A program made the position numbers and the translations under genes. A stretch of DNA of 64,000 nt from Uranotaenia lowii (taxonomy: Eukaryota; Arthropoda; Insecta; Diptera; Culicidae), in assembly GCF_029784155.1 (NCBI RefSeq), contig NC_073693.1:167267104-167331103 (forward strand). The letters run 5' to 3'. Of this stretch, positions 1-13,310 are shown in pieces (position 1 is the first letter of the stretch; every line of letters starts with the position of its first letter). The notes beneath the pieces were generated by a model. The model saw only the letters and a list, made by a program, of their open reading frames with translations. It did no database searches and was not told where the DNA came from.

Positions 1-1549
1 AGAGAAAGTTAAAACAGCCAGAATCCCATTTTCCAATGCGTTCGGTGGCTCAAGTAGCCTTCATTCGATTTCTCGAAAAACAAATCACACTAGCTTTGTA
101 TCAATGGCTCCAAAATTGTCCAGTCCGAACAAGCTTTATCTGAACTATATTTAAAATGTTGGGAAACTGAGGGAAAAACGGCCACAACTCCATTTTCCGA
201 TGAGTGAGTTGGCTCAAATAGCCTGCAATCGATTCCTCGGAAAAATTTAAATTTGATGCCCGAAGGATCACGATAAACGGTATGAATGAATTGAATTAAG
301 TTAACAATCAGATAGTTTTCGAACTAGGAACACGATCCACCAAAGCAGTGAAAAAAAAATTGCACCTAATCATAAATTCATATGACGAACTTTAAAATTA
401 TCTGTTTGAACTACAACAACAATCACAATACTCTTTTTGGTTGAGTTTTCAATTAGAAAGCTAAGTGCTCTATGACAAAAGCTCGGATCGATTGGAATCG
501 ATATTGACAGTTCGTTTGTATCGATTGGAATTTTGTGTTTCAGACCATAGTACCTACTTTGAAATATACAAGGTAGGCCATTCCGCTCTCATTCGACGTA
601 TTGGTAAGAGGCCCCGAAAAATAGTTATGGAAAAAACTGGCAAATGTATGGAATTTATCAAAAAAACACATTTTTTTTTAAATTGACAGGAAATAAAATT
701 ATGAGAAAAATATGCACTGATGCATTTTAATGTAACGAACAGTATTTGGCTTTTCAACACCGCTAAGTGAAATATGCAATGGGCTTTTCCTCGATTTAAA
801 ACTAAAATTAGATGATATTTTTGCCTTGTGGGGCCTTTTTCCTTTGTGATTTGAATAAAAATTCAAACAAATTGACTTTTCATCACATAAATATGAAGTA
901 TTTTAAATCATTTATCAAATATTAAACACAGACAGAAGAAAATATTACATTGCTTGCTCTCCAAAAAGAGGGACAACGATGAAAATTACTTTTGAATGCT
1001 CATTATTTATGGTTCAGATTCGAACATCCAATGCAAAAATAGTTTCCGATGATCCTGAAGAATCAATCTTAAATCTGAAGCCCTTTTCAAAAGAACCGAA
1101 TGGCTATCGACGGAGAAATTAATATTTTTAATTGCTATTCCATATAAAACTGCCAAATTTTCATAACTATTTTTATTGGTATGCAAGCATGCTGTGTACT
1201 TACACGGAGCTTTCGAGTGAGGTTAAGCGCAATGGCCTACCTGTTATTTTCCATGTACTATGGTTTCAGACGTCGCTTCTCTTTCATGTAGGTTCACTGC
1301 TTATTACTACAAAAAACAATTGTTATTATCATTAACGTAATTTTTAGTTAATTTCCGACCATTTTCATTAGTTTTTTTTTTAATTTGATGTTTTTGCACA
1401 TGATCGGCAACTACGTTTAAGGGTCATCAGGGAAGTCAAGTCTCATACCAGAATTTTTAATTTTTAATAAGTAAAAAACTAAGTGTAGATCGCTTAAATT
1501 TCCCGCAAATGATTTCTCCGATAAGCTGAAAGTGTTGCCTAGTTAAGAG
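1..1549. other. AT-rich non-coding stretch
   Basis: No gene is supportable here. The open frames are short and lack codon structure. The text around 1-250 holds two loosely similar passages (a 'caagtagcc' and a 'caaatagcc' phrase, each followed by 'cgatt'), which suggests an old duplicated repeat. The rest is AT-rich sequence without recognisable elements. Confidence 0.6.
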
Positions 1550-1950
1550 CAAGGTTGCCGAAAAAAAATACTGTGTTTTTGACAAAAAAAAACTCGAATT
1601 CTGTGAAGTGAACCCAAAATTCGGTGACGGTTTTCTGTGACGCTTTTTTCATGAAGATTATTGCGAAATCATGTTAAACTTCAATAAATTCGAAACTACT
1701 TACAGTTTTTATATGAAAAAAAAAAACAATTTCATTACCTTGTTCTCATATTCTCATGAATTTGAGTCTGAAATAAAAAGTCGATAGCGACATCTAAATT
1801 CATAACTTTGAAAATCAGTACAACATTTAGAAATTCTGTGAATTCTGTGAGGATTTCAAAAATTCTGTGATCTGTGACACAGATTCTGTGACGAAATTTG
1901 GCTCGAAATTCTGTGTTAATACAGATTTTTCTGTGATTTCGGCAACCTTG
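1550..1950. mobile_element. Non-autonomous hAT-type MITE, 401 bp
   Basis: The ends are perfect 14-bp inverted repeats, CAAGGTTGCCGAAA at 1550 and TTTCGGCAACCTTG ending at 1950. The flanks are near-identical 8-bp duplications (GTTAAGAG at 1542-1549, GTTATGAG at 1951-1958). An 8-bp duplication and a short CA-starting TIR are hAT hallmarks. The subterminal zone carries repeated ATTCTGTGA-like words, the sort of motif hAT transposases bind. There is no transposase frame, so mobilisation would need a transposase encoded elsewhere. One mismatch in the TSD indicates an insertion that is not very recent. Confidence 0.8.
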
Positions 1951-1958
1951 GTTATGAG

Positions 1959-4900
1959 TCAACATCAAACGCCAAATTTTGAATAGTTCCTGAGCTCGTA
2001 AGCTGTATAGCCGGTACCAAGACTATGAGACAGATGATTTCTGATGGACGACAAATGGATGGACGACTCATATCAAACAAATTCCAGCGTTTGAATCCCA
2101 TAAAATGTCTTCTCGTGGTAAGTTCCCTAACATATTAAAATTTGTATTTGCTGGTTGTTTTGTATAAAATATAATGATTTGCTAAAATTCTGATCTTGTG
2201 GGAAAAAAACAACAATTTTCAAAACAAAAACTTCGGTTTTTGCTGTTTTTAAAAGCCTGAAAAGAGTAATCTTGTATGTATCCTTCGCAACCTACGATCT
2301 ATACTCACCGATTGTACTTCAAGTTGAATTTTTTTTGTTGTCAGATTTTGCCAGCAGAAATTCCACTAAAAACGCTTTAAAATGTCTCAAAAATAATGAA
2401 GTTTTATCAATTTCGAAACAGCTGTATCTACTAAATTGCCCTCAGTTTCTTTAAAAAGAGAAGTATTGGACCGAAAAGTTGAAAAAAATGAAGGAGGAGG
2501 ATGTAGCCACCTAAAATACAGATTAGATGAAGTATAAGTTTGAAAAACTGATCAATATCATGACTGAAAAAAGTGTGCGCCGGCCGATGGGAGGTACCAA
2601 GAATAAAGTAGAAATCTGTCTAAAAAAAATGAAAAATATTTTTTTATAATTTTTTTTTATGAATTATCATAAGATAACTTTCATTCCCTTCACAAACGCT
2701 ACACGCATTCGTAGCTGTTCCATTTCTAAAGAACTAAGCATTATTTCCAGAAACTGGACTAATTAGATATGTTGATTTATTAGCCATTCCATCAATCGGC
2801 TGTATGAGCATATTACACGCTATGTGCATTTAGGAACACTTCCCCCTACACTTTTTCAAATTTTTATTTTCTTCGCGTCTGATGCTGCGAATATCCGTAA
2901 ACCGCAGCATTCAAGTTCCACAAACAAATCGTAAAAACTGTCCATTAATCGCATATTATGGGCTCCTCATAAAACTACCGACATAAAAGTAGCAAAAAAG
3001 AATAACTTGAATGGATGTCTGCAATCGGAACGGAGTTATGCATTCCGGGGAACCGCAAAAGTGTTTACTATCGTAAATTCATTTTAATTACACACCTCCA
3101 GCTTCGTGCCACATAAAACAGGTAGAAACACTTCGAATCAATTGTCGGTGGGCTTTGGTGTTGTTTTTTTTGTGTTTCGTCGAGTTCCGTCAATAAATCC
3201 CCGGATTGACTTCGGTCAAATCCTCCGACCAGGACAAACCTCAAAGATTTAGTTCCGTGTCTAATTCCAGCGTAACGCCCAGCATCTTTGTTTTCCAATT
3301 ATTGGACCATTCTTTGTCGATTGGCGCGGGACAGTTGAGGTGTGTGAGCGGACGTATTCTATTAGGTATCTGCGTAGAAAAAAAGCTGATACCGAAACCA
3401 CCCAACAAGTCATAAAAACGAGATATGAGAATGTGATATTTTCCCTAAAAGAAAGCCGGTAGAACAAAATAATTTAGAAGGAAGCCCTCGGGCAGCATCG
3501 AGCATATTCGTGTCCATTGTGAGTACCTATACTAGGACGCAGGGAAAAGAGATTTTCGAACGAAATGTCCTCCCACATTTCTTTTATTCCCCGATATGTG
3601 TTAGAACTCTCGTAAAACATCCTCACAGGTGAGATCGGGGATGAAATAATATTCTACGGTTATTAACAAGTGTCTCTCGGAGAAAGTTTTACTTTTCTTA
3701 CCGCTTAAGCACGAAGGACAAATCTGAACGAAAAATTTATCGTGGTGATTTCGACTTATTTCGTATTCTGAGACCGAAAGACCGTCAAATACGGTGTCAA
3801 AGTGTGTCAATCAGACATGCCAGCTATAAAGAAAAAAATTTAACACTGCATGGTGTTTTGCTTCTATTGAATATTGCTTCACCCGCTTGTTTTGAGATCC
3901 TGGAAAGTATTCAAAAGAATGGCAACAAAAAGTTGAAAAAATAAATCATAAAAATGATAAAAAAGCATAAAGATGACAACCGCCTAGCTAGGAAAACGAG
4001 GAAAGACGACTATGAAATAAACGCACTTGAGGCTTGAAACACATTGGCAGGATTCTCCCGTACCTACTCGAGATGATCGAAAACTAGATTTCAGATTAGC
4101 ACCAGAACAAGATACTCCCTGGGGTCCAGAATAACACTTTAATAGGATTAGCAGTTGTTCTCTGTAAGGAAAAAAAACAGGCCTAAGATAGATTTTACCT
4201 GAAGGGTTTATGCATTTTGCATGGGTCAGATTTTGCAATATCGAGGGACCTGTAAGCTTGCATCCTAGACAAGGTCTTGCAAAAGGGTGAGTTGTAAGTT
4301 TCTTTTGTCTTCAATTTAGAAATTCGTCCAGCAGTTTGTTTTCTAAACAAACAATAAAGCTATGAGAATAATACAATTGTGGAGCATCATCGATTGATGT
4401 TTATGGACTAATATTTTCAAGCGAGTATATTTGAGAAGTTTTCCATGATGTGGATGACAGTTGAATAAAACAACTAATCACTAATCTTCGGTAATTATAA
4501 ACAACCATAAGTTAAACATATTTTTTATGTTGTTAATTTTTTGAAAATATGTACTTTTGTTAACTTCTACCAAACATTGTTCATTAAGTGTTTAAAGTAA
4601 GTGTTTGTGATTTATTGAGATGAAAAATTATATTAGCAGATCAAAATCTGTAAATCTAAAAACAATTTTCAAAGACTGCTTTTTAAAAAGTCGCTTGATA
4701 AAAAAAATATCTAAATGTATCGGCTGGTAAAAATTAATACTTATTTTACTTACCCTTCACCAAATTTAAGTCGGACACTCTCCCAACTGATTTCCGTTTG
4801 ATTTTTTAGCCTTTTTTTTTACAAAATTTCAATATTATTGAAGCATTTTCTACAAAAATGCAAAAGGACCGAAAAACCAAATCGCCGAACTGTTATTTTG

Positions 4901-5735
4901 CGTCCTTTTACTGCACAGCAGTTCAGAGCAACGCAAAAGATCATTAAATTCAAATTGCACTCGAGAATAAGAAAATCATTATAAGTCTTAAATTCAAATC
5001 ATATTGTTGTATTTAGGAGTTATTAATAAACTATAGAAAATGAAAATTTTTATCGAATATAGAGTAAATGTTCAACAATCGTTTGCACCTAATCAAAACA
5101 AAATGTAGGTATCTTCTCTTATTTCACATTCATATATTTATAATCAACAATACACAAACATTAGGGTGGCAATCGATGTATGGGAAAAATTTCATATGAT
5201 CAGATTTTGAAAATTGAAAATTCCATATAAATTTTATTGATTGGCTAAAAAAACTGAACTGAGGGGGAAATAAGGGATACCGGAGAAATCTTTTTTTTTT
5301 GTTTCGATTATAGTCATTATAATATGTTTGTCATTCGCGACAGCAGATGCAGTTTACGGACAGTTATTGACTGTGATCGAAGTTGGTCTCTAGGGCTCAA
5401 ACTCACGAACATAGGCTCAGGAAGCAACTGACTTTCCAACTGAAAGATCTGGTTTTAACAGAAAAAAAATTGGCCGAAAATTGACTTTCTGGAATTCGAC
5501 GTTTTTTGGAAAATCAGTCATTTTTCGGAAAACTGACCAAATCCCAGAAAGTCCTAGAAATTTGACATGATCCATTTGGCTGCCATCCTGATATATGTTT
5601 AGGTCAATTTCTTTTAGTTTCTAGGATAAATGAACACAAAGATATCCACGCGTTTCACTAATCACTAATCGTACTTCCACAGCATGAACTCATGTACAGT
5701 GGGCCATGCTCGATTAGATAAGACTGGTGTGACAA
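1959..5735. other. Non-coding AT-rich stretch
   Basis: I find no convincing gene. Around 3170-3420 the base composition is more balanced, but overlapping frames on both strands are equally open and none resembles a protein. At about 5163 the phrase TTAGGGTGGCAATCGATG resembles the terminus of a dispersed element, but no partner end or duplication was found. Confidence 0.5.
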
Positions 5736-5872
5736 ATAAAAATACTTATTTTGATGCCCTGGAGCGTGTGTGGGAAGAACTCGACCCACAACACTTGCAC
5801 AACCTTGTTGAAAGTATGCCGAAGCGCTTGCAGGAGGTGTTGAAGGCTAAAGGAGGCTATACCCATTATTAA
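5736..5872 (+). pseudogene. Tc1-family transposase, C-terminal fragment
   Basis: The translated fragment runs ...ALERVWEELDPQHLHNLVES..., then MPKRLQEVLKAKGGYTHY and a stop. This is the typical end of Tc1-type (DD34E) transposases: the segment after the catalytic Glu, with W-x-x-(I/L) followed by LVxSMPxRxxxVxxxKGGxTxY. Only about 45 of the usual ~340 residues remain. The catalytic D, D and E lie outside the surviving part, and upstream sequence does not continue the frame. It is a dead remnant of a DNA transposon cut and paste by a Tc1 enzyme. The family assignment is good; the exact left boundary is unclear. Confidence 0.75.
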
Positions 5873-7023
5873 AACGTTCTTTTTTGTTTCAGTTTGATTT
5901 ATTTGAAGCTGTATGATCTGGACACTTTATCTTGCCCATTATTTTTTTTGGAATATTAACTGTTTTTTTTCTATCAGAAAAACTTTTTTTTAACAGCGCA
6001 ACATTAACAAAAATTTAAAAGAACATAATAAACAACATTTTAAAAATGACTACGATGTATTTTCGTTGAATTTTAACCAGAAAAATAAAAGAAATGATAA
6101 AAAAATAATTTGGATACCTTATTTGCTATTATTCTTCTTGTCTTTGTTCAGGCTTTTAATTATTTTAACATATTATACGCAGCGCACTAGATTTGACTGT
6201 GCACTCATGACTGCGACATTTGTGCGAACTCGGCGACCTGTCAAATCAGTGTAAAATCTGTCGGAGTTCTACACGCTAACCGCTTTTCATTCAACCTTTG
6301 TACGGACAACTGCGCCTGGAAAACATTGCACGAAATCCAATTTTTAATTAAAGGGATACCTAATGAAAACATTAAAATGATCAAAAACATGATCCATGGC
6401 CTACCGTGGAGCAGAGAACGCACAGAACACAGGGAGAAGCAAGGAGAAAAGTGGACTACCAGTTCCACGTAGGGGTACTGGGTATAAAATGCGCAGTCGG
6501 GACAAGATGCGCCACCATCAGTATTTCACAAAACAAACATTGTTCAACATTTTTAAAAAGGCCAGTTTGTTCTATTTACACTTTTATGGGTTTATAAACA
6601 TTTGTGGACCTTCTAAGTTTTCTATATTGCGTAAATTTGACGAAAAACGAAAACAAATTTTTTAGGAGCTTTTCTTGCAATTTTTCATCTTTTCTCGTAA
6701 GGAATTACGGCATCTATCAGCAAAACATTTACCTGGCATCTGTTCCAATGATAAACATTGGTCTTGACAATCATCACACAACGAAAAATTTCCTTATGTA
6801 ATTATTTTTTTCTGTTATTTCAAACGATTTTTAATAAACATGTCTAGGCAGGGCAAAACGCGCCATGTCCATTTATCTTTAAGCGTGTTTCATGTTTGTT
6901 TAAATTTATATGCAGTTTTCATCACAACAATTTAAAGAATATTTATATGTTGAATTGGAAAACATAACTTGAATATAAATGAATATAAATAAAATTCGTA
7001 AATTTAACATAGATTTAATTAAC
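5873..7023. other. Non-coding, AT-rich; possible decayed MITE
   Basis: No gene is seen. Between about 6474 and 6870 the words ATGCGC, GATGCGCCACC and AACGCGCCATG recur in AT-rich sequence. They resemble the GCGCC-bearing ends of the TA-flanked MITE at 17107-17959, so a diverged copy may lie here, but I could not fix its ends. Confidence 0.4.
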
Positions 7024-7041
7024 TATTCACAAGAACGTCAG

Positions 7042-10000
7042 GAAATAAATGGTTAAAAATAAACTATACAAATACTAAACAGATTTCTAATAATATTTAA
7101 TCGACAATTTTGTGCCAACTTTTTTGGCTGAGTAGGCTGCGGCCGTGAACGACGGGTGTGATTTTTTTTCGCTGCCAATTTTAACTCCTGGAGAAAAATT
7201 CATTTGTGCTGAAAATTTGTTCAAATGTTAGAGATTCTCAATCTGTTTTCAAGAACGCCCGGAACGATTACCACGATGTTAACAGCAGACAGTAGTGTCC
7301 TCTGCAACCAATGCAATCAGTATCAGTAATGCTTCGGGAAGTAACATCAACGCTTCGCAACAGGCCAGTTTATTATTAGCTGACCAAAAGGGCTAGCTAC
7401 AACTGCTCTCGAATTCCTGATCAAGCCACGGGGATTCTGGTGAGGATGTGCCTCATGCAGCCTTTTTTGGTTGGGTAGCAGAGCACAATTACGAAGAACC
7501 TCGGATCGACTTTGACGAGAAGGTGACACTAATCAAGAAATCCAAAATACCGTGTAGTGCAGGGGTGAGCAACCTTTTGAAGCAACGGGCCACTTTTAAT
7601 TTGAATTTTTTTCTGCGGGCCGCATTAAAAATAAAATTCAGATAATAATAGTTTGCAGAGCTTAACGCAATTCTTATTACGGCAAATTTTTGACAAAAAC
7701 AAAACTGAAAAAGGATCAATAAAACAAATCCATATACGTGCATAAACATTTTTTTTTCTTAAAACGGAAATAAAACCAACTGAAATTGAATAAGTTCATC
7801 ACTGAACCTTTATCAATTTTCAATCATTTAAAATTTTTAATTTATGCAAAATGTTTAGAAAATATTCTTCATTTAAAAAGGAAATATCATTTGCTTTCTT
7901 TTATTTACTAAAAACGAAAATATTTAAAAGTCTTTCTATGGTTCGCAGACAAATTTGAGCCGTTTTCTGAGAAAACCCCGTTTTGGTTCGAACCGATGCA
8001 ATGGAATTTTCTGTCATCACTTCCATTAAAAAGTTTCAAGGAGCTTAACTATAGCGATTTTTTCTGTGCCCATTTTTGGAAAGTTTTTTAACAATTTATT
8101 TTAATTCTGTCGTGAAATTCCGTATGAAACCATTGCATAAGCACGGTTCATGAAAAATCCATATTTTCACAGTTTTTTAACCAGATTTGTCAATGTTACA
8201 GTTTACAATTTTGATTCTAGAAATTTTTAAACGTTTCATAAATTTTCTGATTTTAATTTAAATACAACAGGGATAGGATTTCTAAGGCTGAATCATGAAA
8301 ATCTTATGACTTTGGTAATGTAGATTGCTAATTTTGAGGTAAAATGACTCATTCTTATCAACGTTTGGCATACTGCCTATGAAATTTCTGTAATATCATC
8401 ACACATAACATAAGACAACAAAATTTACATTTTTTCCAAGCTGCAAGGAATCTTAGAATTGATTTTGACATATTCGGCGGCGCTGAATCCAAATCTTCTA
8501 ATTTCCGAGATAACTTTTAAAAATAGGTTAAAAACTAGTTATTCAATTTGTGTACTTTTTGAAAAAACTGTTAAATACAAATACTTATTGACTCTTTGAT
8601 CAACTTTCCCTAGGACAGCGAGTATTTTTTAAATTCTGCGAAAAAAGTTGTGGAAGTTTTTTTTTCTTATTCAATTTGAAAAACGGAAATTTTGACGAAA
8701 TTTTAAAGAAAATACAATTGAATTGAATCTTTGATATTTTCAAAACCGTAAGTCAAATAATTTCGCAGTCTTCAACAAAGTCGTTGAATGGATAAAAGTC
8801 TTTAATATTTATTATTCAATGACTTTCTGTAATGATGTCAGAAGGAGCTGCAATCTTATTTTTTTGTAATTTCTATAAATTGTAGAATTTAATTTTTTTT
8901 TGTAGCCTTATATCTCTGATACAAGAATATCTTGGCAATATCTGAGTCATTAATTGAATGAAGGGTAGTAAATTGATTGAAAATCAGCTTTAAGTTTTTA
9001 CGTAGGTTTATTGGTTTAACAGTTATGAAAGATCGGTTATACCCAAAATTGATCAATTTAAAAATTTACACACACCATATCACCGAAACTAGAATTGATA
9101 GTCAAAATCTGTGATATGTGTTAAATTCAGGACGCCAAAATCTTACAAAATCATTTATGGGAACATAGGCACCAAAATGCGCGCATAGTTACAGATGTTT
9201 TTTTTGTGGAGATATCAAAATTTTTCTGAGTCATGTCGATAAGAAATTTGTAATCGTTCACCCAGTCTTTATCATAAAACTTTGCTTATTTCCGTCATCT
9301 ATCAAAATCAAAAATATTTCACTTCATCATTCAACTTAAACTTTGCTTGAAACGAAAAATAATGACTTTATTAACTCCTATATTACGTATAATAATTGCT
9401 TCCATGCCATTGAAAGAACTTGATAAAAGCTTAAACTCCACAAACAAGTAAACAGTTTCGATGATTATGGGACAAATGCAACTGCAAACAAATGACATGT
9501 ATATATGATCAAGTTTTTGATTGGACTTTTTTGGTTGAGTAGGGACTGCTATTTTATGATAATTAAAAAGCTATCGAAGACAAAAATCGTAAAATAAATT
9601 TATTTTGAGAGAAGCTTCGCGGGCCGCACAAACACGTCTCGAGGGCCGCATGCGGCCCGCGGGCCGCGGGTTGCTCATCCCTGGTGTAGTGTGTACCCGA
9701 AGAGGTGGTCGACCAACAGGAAATGCTACTGCGGGATGTCTTGGGGCTCGAAGATCGTACGTGGTGAACCAGGTGGCAATGGTGGTGCCGAACCTTCAAT
9801 TTCGGAACTCGTTGAACTTTTACGCGTCCCAAATGTTGCTGAGCAATTGCTGTTGCTCGCAAGGTGGGTGTTGTTGGTCACTAGCCGTTTCTCAAACCCT
9901 TTCACACGTTGGTCAACCCCCGGTAAGTGCAAGAAGAGCGATTGTTGGCAACTGGCGGATTGGGCTGCAGGCTTGCCCATTCCTGTGTTTTAAATATTCC

Positions 10001-10394
10001 CGGAAATTATCCCTTTCAACATGTATCCTTTTCAAATGAAAAAGAGGTAAGATGTAAAAAGTGTTTTTTTTCATATGTTCAAAATAGCTTAACTCTATTA
10101 TGGGGTTCAGCGGGGGGTTGGACAGGAAATCAAACGATCGGAAGACTGATATACAATGGATTGTGAGTTCAAGCCAGCCGGAGTATCTCGAGAAATTTAG
10201 AATCATGAGAAGGTTACTTAAGAACCTTTTCAGAATTCTTTATTTGTTTCGAACAGTTGGAAGGGAGTGAGATGAGTCAAACCTGTCCCAAGCTAGTGGT
10301 AACGGACCCCTTGGTTGTACTGCAATTATTGTTGATGAGTTAAGCATGAACAATATTTGAATATGCGATCGAGACTTCGGTTTTTTTTTATACA

Positions 10395-10422
<28 letters not shown>
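7042..10422 (+). mobile_element. LINE-like retroinsertion with (CATA)n tail and 18-bp TSD
   Basis: The 18-bp word TATTCACAAGAACGTCAG occurs at 7024-7041 and again at 10423-10440. The right copy directly follows a (CATA)n tail. Long variable TSDs plus a simple-repeat 3' tail are what target-primed reverse transcription by non-LTR elements leaves. Inside, two short stretches flanking the nested hAT element look coding-like (about 7448-7559 and 9692-9990) but are not continuous frames, and no RT or endonuclease motif is visible. Removing the nested hAT leaves about 1.25 kb, so this is a 5'-truncated or non-autonomous element. The alternative is a chance 18-bp duplication, which is unlikely given the tail position. 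Confidence 0.55.
7560..9683. mobile_element. Non-autonomous hAT element, 2.1 kb
   Basis: The ends are CAGGGGTGAGCAACC (7560-7574) and GGTTGCTCATCCCTG (9669-9683), inverted with one mismatch. A perfect 8-bp duplication GTGTAGTG lies at 7552-7559 and 9684-9691. The subterminal regions are rich in GCGGGCC words on both sides (about 7600-7625 and 9618-9668), a common hAT feature. The 2.1-kb interior is AT-rich with no transposase frame, so the element is non-autonomous. It sits inside the larger LINE-like insertion 7042-10422 and splits a coding-like stretch. Confidence 0.88.

Positions 10423-10424
<2 letters not shown>
10390..10424 (+). repeat. (CATA)n microsatellite
   Basis: About eight CATA units. 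It sits immediately before the right-hand copy of the 18-bp TSD and so probably represents the 3' tail of the LINE-like insertion. Confidence 0.85.
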
Positions 10425-10425
<1 letters not shown>

Positions 10426-10440
10426 TCACAAGAACGTCAG

Positions 10441-11695
10441 TATATCTGGCAGCACTGCGCGTAGCAATACATTTTTCCATCTGTGAAGTAGAAAATAGGT
10501 GTTTTTACCTGGCAAACACTTTCGGAGGCGAATTTCAGAGGTGAATTTATAAACACTTATTAATTGTTAAGCGGCGTTTGGGTACACACAACGAAATGGA
10601 AATCATACTTTAGAAAGCCTCTCCAAATTTAACATTTAAAACGTAAATAATTGGTATAGGTATTTCTGGTGAAGAATAGTCCCCTTTTCAAAACTATTGT
10701 CGAATTTACTGGATTGCATTCTTCATTTACGAGTAATGAAAGATTCTTCTTAACGTGGGCGTCTTACCCCCAGTTCCGCTACTACGTTTCAAATGAGCAG
10801 TACTGTTGGAAGCAAAGCTCCTTGATGAAAAAAAAACAACTGTAATGTAAAGTAACTTCGCCAATCTGGAAAAAAATGGAAACTATTAGTACAACGCATC
10901 ACCTTTCGAGGTCTGTTTAGGACTCGTTAGTTTTTTTTTTAATTTATCTTTGATGTAAACCCTTAAATTTTTTCTTTCTTATAAAAAAATCGAAAATATA
11001 AACATGATTATGAACATAAACATCTATTTGTACTTCACTTATAGAACGAGCTCACCAATGTCGTTGATTGGTACATCAAGACTAAAAATATGGAAACATA
11101 GTTTTCGCGCTCGTTTTCTTTGGGCCCGGCTACCAAAATGGTGACGAACGTGTTAAAGCAACCCAGATAAATCAATTCAACCTCATTCGCTAACTATTTT
11201 CTGCTTCTATGATCACCAAAAACTTTTTCTGATAATTAATTTTAAGTTTAAAAACCTTCCAAACAACACCTTCCCCCCCTCAGTAACTAATAATATTCAA
11301 TACAATTTCAAATATGTATGCAGTTACTTCAGGAACATCAGGTTATCGGTAAACATCACAGGTAAAAATTTCTTCTTTTCCGGAGAATAACTGTGTCTAT
11401 TTCACAACAAAAAGCACTTCCGGTCATCCTCTAATAATTCCTATGGCACAGGTGCCTATTCAGTTTTCTCGTAGTATAATTAAGTCAGTTCAAATTTATT
11501 CACCACTTGAAAATTTTCAAAATTTCGCTGACGGAGCAAAAAAAAAATGTTTGCGTTGTCAAGGAATCATCGCATACCTCGTTTTCGAATACTAAGATAT
11601 AAACGCGTTTGCGACAAAAATTGACTTTTGGTGATATATTTGTTTCCCATATTTTTTAACGACTTCAACTTAAATCCTAGATTTTTTTTTCGTTA
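10441..11695. other. Non-coding stretch
   Basis: No gene or delimited element is recognised. The sequence is AT-rich with scattered homopolymer runs. Confidence 0.5.
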
Positions 11696-11703
11696 GAAAT
11701 AAG

Positions 11704-12699
11704 CAGTGTTCGGCATCGCTAACTGAAAAATTAGCGGCGCTTATTAAATCGCTAACTCATTCAAATTTAGCGATCGCTAATTAAAACCGCTAAATCAGCT
11801 GAAAAATTATCGCTTCAAGTTTAAAGCGCTAATCGCTAATCGCTAACTGTTGACTAACAATAACGTAAACAGCATGGCCAGAGGATGGATTATTGTTGCA
11901 TCTCAATTCGTTTGCTCAAAAACTTTACAAATATGGTGGATTATTTATTGTGCCCAGTCTGATGAAAATTTGTTTAACCAGTTTTCACTTTTTTCAAACT
12001 TTCAAATTAGGAATGCAAAATTCTTATGATAGGAGCATTGCCAAACGTGGATCTATAAAACTAAATGAAATGAAAATCCAAATTCATTCTATGGCATTTT
12101 ATCTTATCTTTATTTTACCTGATTTGAAATACCAGTGAAAAACTGTATTGTGAAAAGTAAATATCTCATCCACTTCAAACAAGTTGTAGGAAGTGGATTT
12201 TTCCAGCACGATTCGTACATGTATTAAACGAAACTTGCCGGGTGGGATAGTAACGTTGAAATCCAAAATAAAAAAAAACTTGGAAATTTGGAAAAACCTT
12301 TGAAAATCCATCGTTTAACCTAAAAAGCACATTTCAACAAATCACCACATGTGGACGACCATGCTAAAGTCACGTAAAATATTGATCAAGTAGACCGTGG
12401 ACTGTACTTTTGCAGGCAAAAAAAACAGTATCGGTAAATTGACCTTTTAGATATGAATTACATTAAGGATGTTTAAAATAGTTTTGTCAAACGACAAAAA
12501 GTTTCCTTCTATCAGTAATAATTCGTGAATTTGAAACAAGTAAATGGAAGTTAGCGATCTTCATTTAGCGGAACCAAAAAATAGCGGAACTTTTTAATTC
12601 GCTAGCTCGATCAAAATTTAGCGGCAAAATTAAACCGCTAACAAAAAGTTATCGGACTAACTAGCGATTAGCGGATTAGCGTTTTTGTGCCGAACACTG
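11704..12699. mobile_element. Non-autonomous hAT element with TAGCG subterminal repeats
   Basis: The termini CAGTGTTCGGCA (11704) and TGCCGAACACTG (ending 12699) are perfect 12-bp inverted repeats. A perfect 8-bp duplication GAAATAAG flanks it (11696-11703 and 12700-12707). Each end carries a cluster of TTAGCG/CGCTAA words in both orientations over 130-150 bp, a strong candidate array of transposase-binding sites. The longest frame is 81 codons and resembles nothing, so the element depends on a foreign hAT transposase. The perfect TSD suggests a fairly young insertion. Confidence 0.9.
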
Positions 12700-12744
12700 G
12701 AAATAAGTCTATCAGGAAAGTTTAGAATGTCAGAGAATTCAAAG

Positions 12745-13310
12745 AAAATACAAAGTATTTTTTTTTCGTAAAAGTCATTCTTGTTAATTTTTTGTAGTTT
12801 TTGTAGTTGTTGTTTTTTATTGTTATCTTATCTGTTATAATTTTTATATTTTGATATTTTTTGTTGATTCGACAATTTTTGTAAATGACTATTTTCGTAT
12901 TTTTTTTAAATTTTAAACTTTAATAATTATTTTGATCTTTCAATATTTTGTAGTTTATTGGTTTGCAATTTCTGATATTTTCCCCATGTTCGTAAATGTT
13001 TTGATTTTTGCGATTTGATTCTCTTCTGATAATTTTATAAATTTTTGTAGTGTCTCTCATTTTTGTAATTTCTTCAAGTTTTTATATTTTGAATTTTAAT
13101 GAAAATTCTGTAATTTTTGTATGTTTTGTAATTTTCCTAAATTGAATTTGATTTGACCTTTGTAAATTTTGAGATTATTGTGATTTTTGTTTTTTTTTCA
13201 TTTTTGTTATTTACATAAGTAATTTTTTCCTTTTTGTTAATTTTCAATGATTTTAATTATTCATTTTTTTTTGTAATTATCGAAAATATTGTTATTTTTG
13301 CCATTTTTGT
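12745..13310 (+). repeat. T-rich low-complexity tract with TTTTTGTA words
   Basis: Roughly 560 bp dominated by T on the + strand, with recurrent TTTTTGTA, ATTTTTGT and TTGTAATT words at irregular spacing. It looks like a degenerate short-period tandem repeat. There is no coding signal. Confidence 0.7.

Noticed and set aside
9605..10039. 144-codon + frame
   Set aside because: It starts in the GC-rich hAT end and crosses the element boundary, so it is a junction artefact.
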